NCBI RefSeq assembly: GCF_042466415.1
Contig: NZ_JAXHCH010000002.1
Span: forward strand, 744,001-808,000
Origin: Albirhodobacter sp042466415
GTDB taxonomy: Bacteria; Pseudomonadota; Alphaproteobacteria; Rhodobacterales; Rhodobacteraceae
Direction: 5' to 3'
DNA length: 64,000 nucleotides
Shown: positions 1 through 7,102 of the stretch, one piece after another
Numbering within the stretch: the first letter of the stretch is position 1
How the letters are laid out: every line of letters starts with the position of its first letter
Notes under the pieces: model-generated
The model's input: the letters and a program-made list of their open reading frames with translations, nothing else
Databases searched by the model: none
Told to the model about the DNA's origin: nothing
Made by a program: the position numbers and the translations under genes

Positions 1-94
1 TTTGCAGCGCGATCAATGCGGCGATCAAGGCGGGCAGGGCGCGCAGGCGCGCTTTGCGAGGGGCTGCGGTTTTGGTGCGGGTCAGCTGGATCAT
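1..94 (-). CDS. N-terminal fragment of an unknown protein, probable signal or membrane anchor
   Basis: Only the first 31 codons lie in the window; the gene runs leftward off the edge. The ATG at 94-92 opens a frame with no stop to position 1. The predicted N-terminus has several basic residues (R6, K8, R13, K14, R16, R18) followed by an Ala/Leu/Ile-rich run (ALIAALIAL), which is the pattern of a signal peptide or N-terminal membrane anchor. A weak purine-rich stretch (GGGA) lies about 7 bases upstream. Function cannot be assigned from this fragment. Confidence 0.45.
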   Translation of the reverse strand, partial: MIQLTRTKTAAPRKARLRALPALIAALIALQ

Positions 95-437
95 GTCAAT
101 CGTCCCAAAGGCGGCAACGCGCCGCGGTTTCGCAATCCGGCGCGGCTCGAGAGCATCGCGCGGGGCTTTTTGCTGCTTAGCGGGTGGGGTCCGAAACGTC
201 CAGAAAAATGTCATAGTAAAATAGTAGGTTTTTAGTGGCGGCAGTCTTGCGCAGGTCATGCGTGTTAAAACGCCGCCCCCGCCATAGCCGCGGGCGGAAT
301 TTTAGCGTTTTAATATCATATAGTTGCGGTGAAATCCTGAACCCGCACCGCCCTGCCTCTCGCCCGCGCGGGCGAGAGATCATATCCGCGCGAGGTCCTT
401 GCCCGACGCAGATGAGCGCGCCAACCGCGGCGCAGCG
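95..437. other. Intergenic region with a perfect 22-bp palindrome
   Basis: About 340 bases between the leftward glycosyltransferase stop and the truncated leftward gene. The middle part (about 200-330) is clearly more AT-rich than the flanks and probably carries the promoter of the truncated gene. At 357-378 there is a perfect palindrome with 11-base arms (CTCTCGCCCGC and its complement), about 60 bases downstream of the glycosyltransferase stop. It has no T-run, so it may be a factor-dependent terminator or an mRNA 3'-end stabiliser. No convincing gene is seen. Confidence 0.4.
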
Positions 438-3041
438 CTAGTGCTCTGCCTCGCCTTGATGTTCGACGGTGAAGAAGAAATCGGGCGGAAGATCGCGCAG
501 GTGAATATCATCGGGGAGCACATTCGGCCCCGCGCCAAACACGTTCGATCCGAACATATGCAGCATCGTCGAGAGCTTTTCGAAGCGGTGCGAACAGAGC
601 TCGCCGTAGAATTTTTCGTAATTCTCCGTCGCGCGCAGTTCCTTGATCTTATCGACGTGACATTTCACCGAATGCTCATGCGCCGCGCGGATCTCGGGAT
701 CGGCCATGAGGCGCTCGTACTCGGCGCGCAGCGCGGGGATCATCCGCTGGATCGAGGTTTCCGTCACCGCATTATGGTTCATCCGGAACCAGTAATTCAG
801 CCCCTGATCGCGGTCCACATGGTTCACCCGCCCGCGGTCGCGCTTCACAAGGAAGCTCTCGGCCGAGCGCACGGCGTAATGGTTCAACTGAACCCAGTCA
901 TAGCCGTAGGTTTCCAAGGTCGACCGCCAGCCGTTGCGGAACAATTCGCGGGGCATCGGCTGCCCCGATCCGTTGACCCATTTCACGCGGTCCCAAAGAT
1001 CTGGCACGAGGCCCTTGGGGCGATGAACCCCGATCTTTTTGTAAATATCGATGTTGCGGAACAGTGTTTTGAACCCCCAAGCCTGATGCGGCTTGCGGAC
1101 GATTTCGGGGGCGCAGGTGGTGAATTGATCGAGAAGAAACGCGTCTTGATATTCATGCACGTTGCAATTGCCAAAAAGCCGCCACGTCAGCGAGATCATA
1201 TTGGCCTCGCCCATCGCAGAGTAGAGGGCGTTGAGGGTGCCATCACCGATTTTGATATCGATAAACTCGTCCACATCCATGCAAATTGCCCAACCTGCAT
1301 TTTGCATGATCGGCTCGGCCTCCGAGGCTTGCAAGGCGGCGTGCTGCGGCTTTAACTCGCCGCCCGGCACCCAAGGGTTCACACGGTGCTGCAAGAACCC
1401 CTTGTCTTGCAGCATGTCGAGCATCGTATCTGTGCCATCGGTGCAATCATTGGTGTAGACGAGGAAATCCTCCACCCCGATCGCGCGATGATAGGCGAGC
1501 CATTCAAGGATGAACGGCCCCTCGTTTTTCATCGTGGTCACGATACAAGTCCGCCCCGCGTTGATCGCCTTTTTGGGCGCGGCCTTGAGTTTGGAGACCG
1601 GCGGGCGGATCGGTTTGAAGCCGAAAATATCGGATGCGATCATCAAAAGCGCTGGATCTTCGATGAGCGAGGTTTTGGGCGCAAGCTCTGAGGCCGCGCG
1701 CCCCGCAACCCGCACGGCCATCGCGCGAATGAAGGGCACGACAACGCCCAGATCGGGCTTGGCGTAAGCCACACGCACAGGGCGCCAGGTGTTCATCAGC
1801 CCTGCCGCCTCGGGCGCACAGCCCCACCGCGCAAAGCCGCGCCGCGCATCGAACTGGCGGCAGATATGATCGCCAAAGCTCTCGCGCTGATCTTTGCGCA
1901 CGCGCCACGGATAGATGCGCCGGCCCACCAACATCACCACGCCGGATTTCGCCTGTGTGCACAGGTCGAACGCATTGGCCGGGGTCGCTTCCTCGGGAAA
2001 GATCTCCCCCGTTGCCTCAAGATGCTGCGCCGCGCGCATTGTCGTGAGAACGGATGGCGGCGTGAGCAAATCCGACACATCCAGCGTCAGGACGGCACGG
2101 GCGCGGGCGAGAAACATCCATTTTGCGAGCTCGAAAATGATGCCCGTGCCCAAGGGGCTACGCCATGCATCGGGCGCGGGGGGCGTCATGCGATCTTTTC
2201 CGGGGGCGTCGGGGGCGAGGAAGGGATGGTTCTCCGGCCCCATATCCGCTTTGCCAAGCGGCGCATCCGGTTCAACCACGGTGATCTGCATCGGCAGGCC
2301 CCAGTCCGCGACGCCCGATTCAAGCTTGGCGTGGAACGCGGCGCGCTCTTGCGGATCGGGGGCGCGGTTCAAAATTAATGCGGCTTGGGCGGCGTGATGT
2401 TCGGCGTGGAAGGCCAGCCATTCGAGCACGGTCTCGGCCGGCTCTTCCAGCCGTTGCGCGAAAAGCGTGTTGCGCCCTTGGAACAGATCGACTTGCGGGC
2501 GGGTCGGTTGAAACGCGCAAACCGCCTCGGTTTGGGGGGGGGCCGCGTGATCCGATGCCATCAGCAGTTTAACCGGAGCCTCCAGCGGCAACATATCGTA
2601 TCCCGACACCATCAGGCCGGAGGAAATCTCGCGCAGTTCAGTGATCCGCATCATCCCCAGCGCCGCCGCATCCTCGGGCTGATCCATCGCGATCGCCTCC
2701 GCGCGGGTCGGATTGGCGAAAAATAGACGAATTTCGCGGCGCGGCGAGGAAGTCTCGGCGTCCGACGCCAGTGGGCCGCCGAACGGCGCACCACTTGGCC
2801 AGACGAGGCATTCGAGCAGCGGGTGATGGGGATGATCCGGCGCATTTTGCGCGAGGCTCCGCGATTGCGCGGGGCCGCTCAAACGACATAGCGTGACCTT
2901 GCCAGCGTCCTGCCCCTCAAAGCGCGCCGCCTTGCGACGTTTTGCTTTGTTCTGGCCTCCCCCTTTACTTTGGCCCGCGCCCTTATTTTGGCCTCCCCCA
3001 TTATTTTGGACTCCCGAAGTCCCGCCATTCGTGCCCGACAT
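438..3041 (-). CDS. Glycosyltransferase family 2-like protein with two GT-like domains and a GGGQNK repeat N-terminus
   Basis: Predicted cytoplasmic sugar transferase of 867 residues, acceptor unknown. Residues about 4-30 are a low-complexity hexapeptide repeat (GGGQNK and variants), then a basic stretch. Around residue 204 a segment (ETVLEWLAFHAE) resembles the start of the later glycosyltransferase domain (EGPFILEWLAYHRA, about residue 497), so the protein seems to hold a degenerate first copy and an intact second copy. The second copy has the acidic metal/nucleotide-sugar motif (CMDVDEF) near residue 589. The ATG at 3041 is preferred over an upstream ATG at 3224 because AAGGA sits 8 bases before it and the repeat begins right after it. 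It is divergent from a second glycosyltransferase at 3329, so both may act on one surface glycan; that link is inference. Confidence 0.8.
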   Translation of the reverse strand: MSGTNGGTSGVQNNGGGQNKGAGQSKGGGQNKAKRRKAARFEGQDAGKVTLCRLSGPAQSRSLAQNAPDHPHHPLLECLVWPSGAPFGGPLASDAETSSPRREIRLFFANPTRAEAIAMDQPEDAAALGMMRITELREISSGLMVSGYDMLPLEAPVKLLMASDHAAPPQTEAVCAFQPTRPQVDLFQGRNTLFAQRLEEPAETVLEWLAFHAEHHAAQAALILNRAPDPQERAAFHAKLESGVADWGLPMQITVVEPDAPLGKADMGPENHPFLAPDAPGKDRMTPPAPDAWRSPLGTGIIFELAKWMFLARARAVLTLDVSDLLTPPSVLTTMRAAQHLEATGEIFPEEATPANAFDLCTQAKSGVVMLVGRRIYPWRVRKDQRESFGDHICRQFDARRGFARWGCAPEAAGLMNTWRPVRVAYAKPDLGVVVPFIRAMAVRVAGRAASELAPKTSLIEDPALLMIASDIFGFKPIRPPVSKLKAAPKKAINAGRTCIVTTMKNEGPFILEWLAYHRAIGVEDFLVYTNDCTDGTDTMLDMLQDKGFLQHRVNPWVPGGELKPQHAALQASEAEPIMQNAGWAICMDVDEFIDIKIGDGTLNALYSAMGEANMISLTWRLFGNCNVHEYQDAFLLDQFTTCAPEIVRKPHQAWGFKTLFRNIDIYKKIGVHRPKGLVPDLWDRVKWVNGSGQPMPRELFRNGWRSTLETYGYDWVQLNHYAVRSAESFLVKRDRGRVNHVDRDQGLNYWFRMNHNAVTETSIQRMIPALRAEYERLMADPEIRAAHEHSVKCHVDKIKELRATENYEKFYGELCSHRFEKLSTMLHMFGSNVFGAGPNVLPDDIHLRDLPPDFFFTVEHQGEAEH
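2942..3013 (-). repeat. 18-bp tandem coding repeat (hexapeptide GGGQNK)
   Basis: Four imperfect 18-base units (TTATTTTGGCCTCCCC and variants on the + strand) encode GVQNN, GGGQNK, GAGQSK and GGGQNK at the N-terminus of the glycosyltransferase. A unit length that is a multiple of three lets copy number change without a frameshift. Confidence 0.7.
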
Positions 3042-3291
3042 CCCAAATCCTTCTAAATCGCATCGCGTCGGCCTGTTTTGCCGATCCGGTCTGGCCTGTT
3101 TTGATCGGTGGCCCTGCCTGCACCCCTCAAAAAAGGTGCCTTGCCCAATCCCTAGCATAGCGCGCCCCAACGTCAAAGCGAGCACGGGGCAGGGATGCGC
3201 ATTCTTAACCAAACTTCGCGCCAAGCGTTCTGGTGATATTTCATGCCCACCCCGCTAACCGCACGATTTTCATTGGAAACGTGACCACGCT

Positions 3292-3308
3292 TTGGCACAA
3301 TGCGCCAA
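3292..3308 (+). promoter_or_regulatory. Inverted repeat upstream of the second glycosyltransferase
   Basis: TTGGC-N7-GCCAA lies 20 bases before the start codon at 3329. It could be an operator or a 5'-leader hairpin close to the ribosome-binding site. No regulator can be named. Confidence 0.25.
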
Positions 3309-3328
3309 CAGTGAAAGGTTGAGGCAGT

Positions 3329-5563
3329 ATGGCACGGACACGCGAAGTGGGCACGCTCTGGATCGGGGGCGCGCTCTCCTGGATGGAAATCCTTTGCCTC
3401 AAAAGCTTTGTCGATGCGGGGCAAAAGATCACGCTGTTTTCCTATGAAGACATCCCCAACGTGCCCGAAGGGGTGATCCGCCGCGATGGCCGCGAGATTA
3501 TCGACACCGATAACTTCATGAAATATGAGAAGAAAGACAGCTTCGCGCTGTTTGCTGATCTGTTCCGCCTGCATATGATCAAAGCCTGTCCGGGGATGAT
3601 CTGGATCGATACGGATGTGTATTGTCACAAGCCGATGACCTATGAGAGCGATTATGTTTTCGGCTTCGAGCTGCCCGACAGCAAGCGCGTCAACAATGCG
3701 ATCCTCGGGATGCCTGCGGATTGCGCGCTCCTCAAAGCGATGATCGCCTTCACCGATGATCACTACGCCGTCCCCGAATTCATCAAGCCAAAGCTGCAAG
3801 AGGAGTACCGTGCCGCCAAGTCACGCGGTGAGCCCGTGCATGTCAGTGCCCAGCCTTGGGGCGTTTGGGGGCCGATGATGGTCACTTATTTTGTGCATAA
3901 ACTGGGGCTGCTGGATAAGGTGCAGCCGATGGAGGCGTTCTATCCCGTGCCATTTCCGGACCGCACGCGGATGATCCGCAAGGCGGAAAAGGTCGAGGCG
4001 TTGTTCACCGAGGCGACAACGGCTGTGCATCTATGGGCGTCGAACAAGCGGGAACTGGGTTTGCGGTTTAACGGGGTGCCGCGCGCGGGGAGCTATCTCG
4101 ACAAAATCCTCGCCAAGCATGGCATCGCGCCCCTCGACGCGCCGATCAAAAGCCGTGGGCGTTTGGTCTTTGAGGCCGACCCCGCGCAAGATGCGGCGGT
4201 GCTGGAACAAACAGGAGTGACCGATATCGGCGTCTTGGCCGATTTGGGCGGCACTGCGCCGCAGCTTGCGATTGCGGCGCATAACCGGTTCGACTGCGAT
4301 ATCGTGCTGATTGATCTGACGCCGGAAGGGGCGTGGCCTGACACCGAATCCGATTGGGTGGCGGGTTACCGCGCACATCTTGCGGCTGCGGGGATAGATG
4401 CGTCGCGGGTGAAATATGTCGCACGGGCGCAGGATTTGCGGCCGGTCGATCTATTGCTGAATGTCTCCGGTTTCGGCGATGTGAACAAAGTCAAATACCT
4501 AGAGCCGGTTCTGACGGCCGCCCTTCATGCAGATTCGCGGATGGTTTTGGATATTCGCAAAGGCTCGGGCGCGTTTCCCTTCCTGCGCGGGTTTGGCTCG
4601 ACGGAGATCTTGTCCGAACGCGAGGATGGCGGCGGCGGCAAGATCACGCGTGGCGTGTTCACACCGGCGCCGCCCCCCGAGGAAGACGCGGCTGAGGAGG
4701 GCAGCTGGGGGGAGATCGCGCGCGGTCTTGCTGGCGCGGAGGGGTTCTACCGCGCAGGCACGGCGGGCCATTCCTTCTTGTATATGCCGCGCAGTAAAAA
4801 GACCCTCGTGGTGACGTTCGACAACCTCGATATCGCCATGAACAAACGCGAAGACCGCCGCCCGTGGGGGTTTTCGTTCATCGAGAAACAGGGCTGGTCG
4901 ATGCTGGGCGTGTTGGCGGGCGGCTGGACGTGGTACCGCGAGCCATGGGTTGCGCAAGAGTTCGATCGTCTCAGGGATGATGGATTTTTCGATCAATTCG
5001 AGAGGGTTGTGTTCTACGGCGCGTCAATGGGGGGCTATGCGGCGGCGGCCTTTTCTGCCGCATGTCCGGGGGCGGATGTGGTGATTATCTCACCGCAATC
5101 AACCTTGGATAAAACCATCGTGCCATGGGAGACGCGCTACAAAGTCGCATGGGATCGTGATTTCTCTGGCCCCTACGGCGATGCGGCCGAGGCGAGCCGC
5201 ACGGCGCGGCGCGTTTCGATTCTCTACGACCCCTACGAGCCCCTCGATTCTGGTCACGTAGCGCGGTTCAACGGCGCGAATGTCGTCAAACTGCGCACGC
5301 CGCTTTTGGGGCACCGCCTCGGCTCGTCGCTGCATCAAATGGGGATTTTGACGCCGATTATCTTGGGCGCACTGGACGGCACGTTGACACAGAGCAGCTT
5401 CTACCAACGCCTGCGCGCGCGCCGCACCTTCCCGCGCTATCAGCGCGAGCTCTTCAAACGCGCCGTGGATCGTGGCCATTTCAAGCTGGCGAAAGCCTAT
5501 GGCAAGCAAGTGCTGACACAAGGGGATAATCGCGCGATCCGGCTGGAGTTGGCGAAACTTTAA
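3329..5563 (+). CDS. Three-part protein: DXD-type glycosyltransferase plus C-terminal alpha/beta-hydrolase-like domain
   Basis: 744 residues. Residues 1-270 resemble the glycosyltransferases with a sugar-binding DXD motif: WIDTDVY near residue 92 and an aspartate-rich DLFRLHMI region before it. Residues about 280-440 look like a Rossmann-type alpha/beta domain (LADLGG, IVLIDL) without recognisable catalytic residues. Residues about 490-744 look like an alpha/beta-hydrolase: a strand followed by the nucleophile-elbow motif GASMGGY near residue 565. Database names attached to such C-terminal domains in Rhodobacteraceae are often unreliable. The start at 3329 has a weak GAGG-type site a few bases upstream. 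It is divergent from the other glycosyltransferase. I infer synthesis or modification of a surface polysaccharide; donor and acceptor are unknown. Confidence 0.75.
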   Translation: MARTREVGTLWIGGALSWMEILCLKSFVDAGQKITLFSYEDIPNVPEGVIRRDGREIIDTDNFMKYEKKDSFALFADLFRLHMIKACPGMIWIDTDVYCHKPMTYESDYVFGFELPDSKRVNNAILGMPADCALLKAMIAFTDDHYAVPEFIKPKLQEEYRAAKSRGEPVHVSAQPWGVWGPMMVTYFVHKLGLLDKVQPMEAFYPVPFPDRTRMIRKAEKVEALFTEATTAVHLWASNKRELGLRFNGVPRAGSYLDKILAKHGIAPLDAPIKSRGRLVFEADPAQDAAVLEQTGVTDIGVLADLGGTAPQLAIAAHNRFDCDIVLIDLTPEGAWPDTESDWVAGYRAHLAAAGIDASRVKYVARAQDLRPVDLLLNVSGFGDVNKVKYLEPVLTAALHADSRMVLDIRKGSGAFPFLRGFGSTEILSEREDGGGGKITRGVFTPAPPPEEDAAEEGSWGEIARGLAGAEGFYRAGTAGHSFLYMPRSKKTLVVTFDNLDIAMNKREDRRPWGFSFIEKQGWSMLGVLAGGWTWYREPWVAQEFDRLRDDGFFDQFERVVFYGASMGGYAAAAFSAACPGADVVIISPQSTLDKTIVPWETRYKVAWDRDFSGPYGDAAEASRTARRVSILYDPYEPLDSGHVARFNGANVVKLRTPLLGHRLGSSLHQMGILTPIILGALDGTLTQSSFYQRLRARRTFPRYQRELFKRAVDRGHFKLAKAYGKQVLTQGDNRAIRLELAKL

Positions 5564-5583
5564 CGGCGCGCCGCAATCAACAG

Positions 5584-5597
5584 TTGATTTGCATCAA
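5584..5597 (+). promoter_or_regulatory. Perfect FNR/FnrL box (TTGAT-N4-ATCAA)
   Basis: TTGATTTGCATCAA matches the FNR-family consensus at all ten defined positions. Its centre (5590.5) is 41.5 bases before a predicted start at 5632, the geometry of a class II FNR promoter, with TAGAGA at 5620-5625 in the -10 position. An overlapping palindrome (AATCAAC-A-GTTGATT, 5575-5589) shares half of it and could be a second operator. It points toward the small-RNA candidate and away from the convergent gene at 5777-6187. Confidence 0.7.
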
Positions 5598-5631
5598 AGT
5601 CAGGGCGCGCACGGGCAAGTAGAGATAGACG

Positions 5632-5765
5632 CGCGGATCCGGTTCTCCCGAACCTTCCCGGCGGTCGTCCCGAGCACCGCTTAGCGACGGGTCCGCGCCC
5701 GCGCAGCGATGTCTCCCGCATCAAGCGCCAGACGCCGCAGGCTCCCGACCTGCGGCGTTTTCTCT
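5632..5765 (+). ncRNA. Candidate oxygen-regulated small RNA with repeated UCCC/CUCCC loops
   Basis: About 134 nt between a glycosyltransferase and a convergent membrane-protein gene. Hairpins: GGTTC/GAACC (5641-5654) with loop TCCC; GCGGT/ACCGC (5661-5680) with GTCCC in the loop; GATGT/GCATC (5708-5722) with loop CTCCC; and a 10-bp terminator hairpin (5732-5758) with loop CTCCCGA followed by TTTCTCTT. CUCCC complements Shine-Dalgarno cores (GGGAG), so the loops could bind target mRNAs at their ribosome-binding sites. The upstream FNR box fits a start near 5632. Rhodobacter sphaeroides PcrZ is an FnrL-dependent small RNA of similar size (recalled, not checked); homology is not claimed. No open frame is seen. 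A 3'-UTR-derived product of the upstream gene is the alternative. Confidence 0.6.
5732..5765 (+). terminator. Intrinsic terminator
   Basis: Perfect 10-bp stem (ACGCCGCAGG with CCTGCGGCGT), 7-base loop, then TTTCTCTT. It ends the candidate small RNA and any read-through from the glycosyltransferase gene. Confidence 0.8.
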
Positions 5766-5776
5766 TCCCCGCCTTC

Positions 5777-6187
5777 CTACCCCGCAAGGGCGAGAGTGGC
5801 CGCCGCCAAAAGCGCATAGCGGGCCACTTTCGCGATACTCACCAGAATGAAAACCGTCGACGCCCGCTCCCGCATCACCCCCGCGATCAAGACCAGCGCA
5901 TCACCGACGACGGGCATCCAGCTCAGCAACAAGCTCCAACGCCCCCAACGGTCATACCAAGCCTGCGCGGTCTGGGGGATACGGATTTGCGGGCGGCTAC
6001 GTGCCCAATACCCCACGCCCCAAGTTGTCATCGCCCCTAAAACATTTCCCACGCTGGCGACCACGATCACCATGACCGGCGACGCGCCTTTGATCAGCAT
6101 CGCGACGACAACCGCCTCCGATCCGGCGGGAAAAATCGTCGCGGCAATGAAGGCCGTGGCCGCAAGGGTCGCATAGGCGAGAAGCAT
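5777..6187 (-). CDS. YqaA/DedA-type small integral membrane protein
   Basis: About 136 residues with four hydrophobic segments and the compact SNARE-associated/VTT-like layout. A G-rich, helix-breaking segment (GNVLGAMTTWGVGYW) and the downstream RWGRWSLLLSWMPVVGD stretch fit the YqaA subgroup of the DedA superfamily, whose members are linked to lipid transport and membrane homeostasis. The start at 6187 is preferred because AGGA lies 8 bases before it; an ATG three codons upstream (6196) has its purines too close. It is convergent with the small-RNA candidate and downstream of infC in the same direction, but the infC terminator separates them. Its substrate is unknown. Confidence 0.75.
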   Translation of the reverse strand: MLLAYATLAATAFIAATIFPAGSEAVVVAMLIKGASPVMVIVVASVGNVLGAMTTWGVGYWARSRPQIRIPQTAQAWYDRWGRWSLLLSWMPVVGDALVLIAGVMRERASTVFILVSIAKVARYALLAAATLALAG

Positions 6188-6239
6188 GGGCGTCATCCTG
6201 AGGGGCGGCGATGGTAAGGGGCCGCGCGCAAAGACTCAA

Positions 6240-6265
6240 AAAGCCCTCCGTTGGGGGAGGGCTTT
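6240..6265 (-). terminator. Intrinsic terminator of infC
   Basis: Stem AAAGCCCTCC (6240-6249) with GGAGGGCTTT (6256-6265), loop of 6. On the minus strand the stem is followed by more T residues, giving a rho-independent terminator about 45 bases after the infC stop. Confidence 0.85.
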
Positions 6266-6311
6266 GAAATGCGGGCCGAATGATACGGCCCGCGATCTGT
6301 CGGCGCCAAGC

Positions 6312-6851
6312 TTACTTGGGCCCGATCATCATCACCATCTGGCGGCCTTCGAGCTTCGGCATCGATTCGACCTTACCGGCCTCACCCACGTCGTCTTTCA
6401 CGCGGTTGAGCAGTTCAAGACCGAGCTGCTGGTGTGCCATTTCGCGACCACGGAAGCGCAGGGTGATCTTCACCTTGTCGCCGCCCTCCAGGAATTTCAT
6501 CACGGAGCGCATTTTGACTTCGTAGTCATGCACATCCGTACCCGGACGGAATTTGACTTCCTTGATCTCGATGATGTGCTGCTTCTTGCGGGCTTCAGCC
6601 TCGCGTTTTTGCTGCTCATACTTGAATTTGCCGAAATCCATGATCTTACAAACGGGCGGAACCGCCGTTGGCGAGATTTCCACTAGATCGAGACCGGCCT
6701 CTTCGGCCATGGCCATTGCGCGTGCAGGGGTGACCACACCAACGTTTTCTCCGTCAGCGCCAATGAGACGGATCTCGGGGGAGCGGATACGATCGTTGAT
6801 ACGAGGGCCAGTGTCGCGTTGCGGCGGGGCATTATGGGGTCTGCGGGCTAT
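6312..6851 (-). CDS. infC: Translation initiation factor IF-3 with an ATA start codon
   Basis: IF-3 binds the 30S subunit and checks start-codon/initiator-tRNA pairing. The frame encodes a full-length factor of 179 residues: the N-domain begins with the conserved GPRINDRIR, then LVEISP and PPVCKIMDFGKF, and the C-domain has VKFRPGTD and the end RQMVMMIGPK. The only in-frame initiator that keeps the N-domain is ATA at 6851-6849, which has AAGGA 8 bases upstream; a GTG at 6737 would delete 38 residues. Non-AUG starts (AUU in E. coli) are a known feature of infC, because IF-3 represses initiation at such codons and so limits its own synthesis. I infer the same feedback here. Confidence 0.92.
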   Translation of the reverse strand: MARRPHNAPPQRDTGPRINDRIRSPEIRLIGADGENVGVVTPARAMAMAEEAGLDLVEISPTAVPPVCKIMDFGKFKYEQQKREAEARKKQHIIEIKEVKFRPGTDVHDYEVKMRSVMKFLEGGDKVKITLRFRGREMAHQQLGLELLNRVKDDVGEAGKVESMPKLEGRQMVMMIGPK

Positions 6852-7102
6852 GGTGGAATTCCTTATATGGCCAAAGAGGCAAGATGGCGCGCAAAATAGA
6901 GCGCAAAGCTGCGGCTTTCAACCACAATCGGCATTTACCCCATAAATGCAGGCGATGGGGGCTAAAACCCCGTTAACGGGCCCCGTTTGGGTGGCTTATG
7001 GGGGGCTCTTCTGGCGCTTTTCCGGTGGCTAGCTTTTCTTTTAGGTCAATTTCTGACAAAAGGTTTACGTTAAGATTAATCTCCGAACAAAGGGAGTGGG
7101 AG
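6852..7102. promoter_or_regulatory. Divergent promoter region of infC and the alanine-rich gene
   Basis: About 250 bases. A GC-rich inverted repeat around CCCGTTAACGGG sits near 6967-6978. The right half (7025-7080) is AT-rich and should hold the rightward promoter. TTAC-N7-TTAA at 7065-7079 resembles a one-mismatch CtrA box, but this is weak. No gene is seen. Confidence 0.3.

Noticed and set aside
399..1355. Long rightward open frame (318 codons) opposite the glycosyltransferase gene
   Set aside because: It is an antisense shadow of a gene with clear glycosyltransferase motifs; no SD and no recognisable product.
5641..5722. tRNA gene in the gap after the glycosyltransferase
   Set aside because: GGTTC...GAACC resembles a T-arm at first sight, but the loop is 4 bases and no acceptor, D or anticodon arm can be folded.
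7065..7079. CtrA box upstream of the alanine-rich gene
   Set aside because: Only TTAC-N7-TTAA in an AT-rich stretch; too weak for a confident call.
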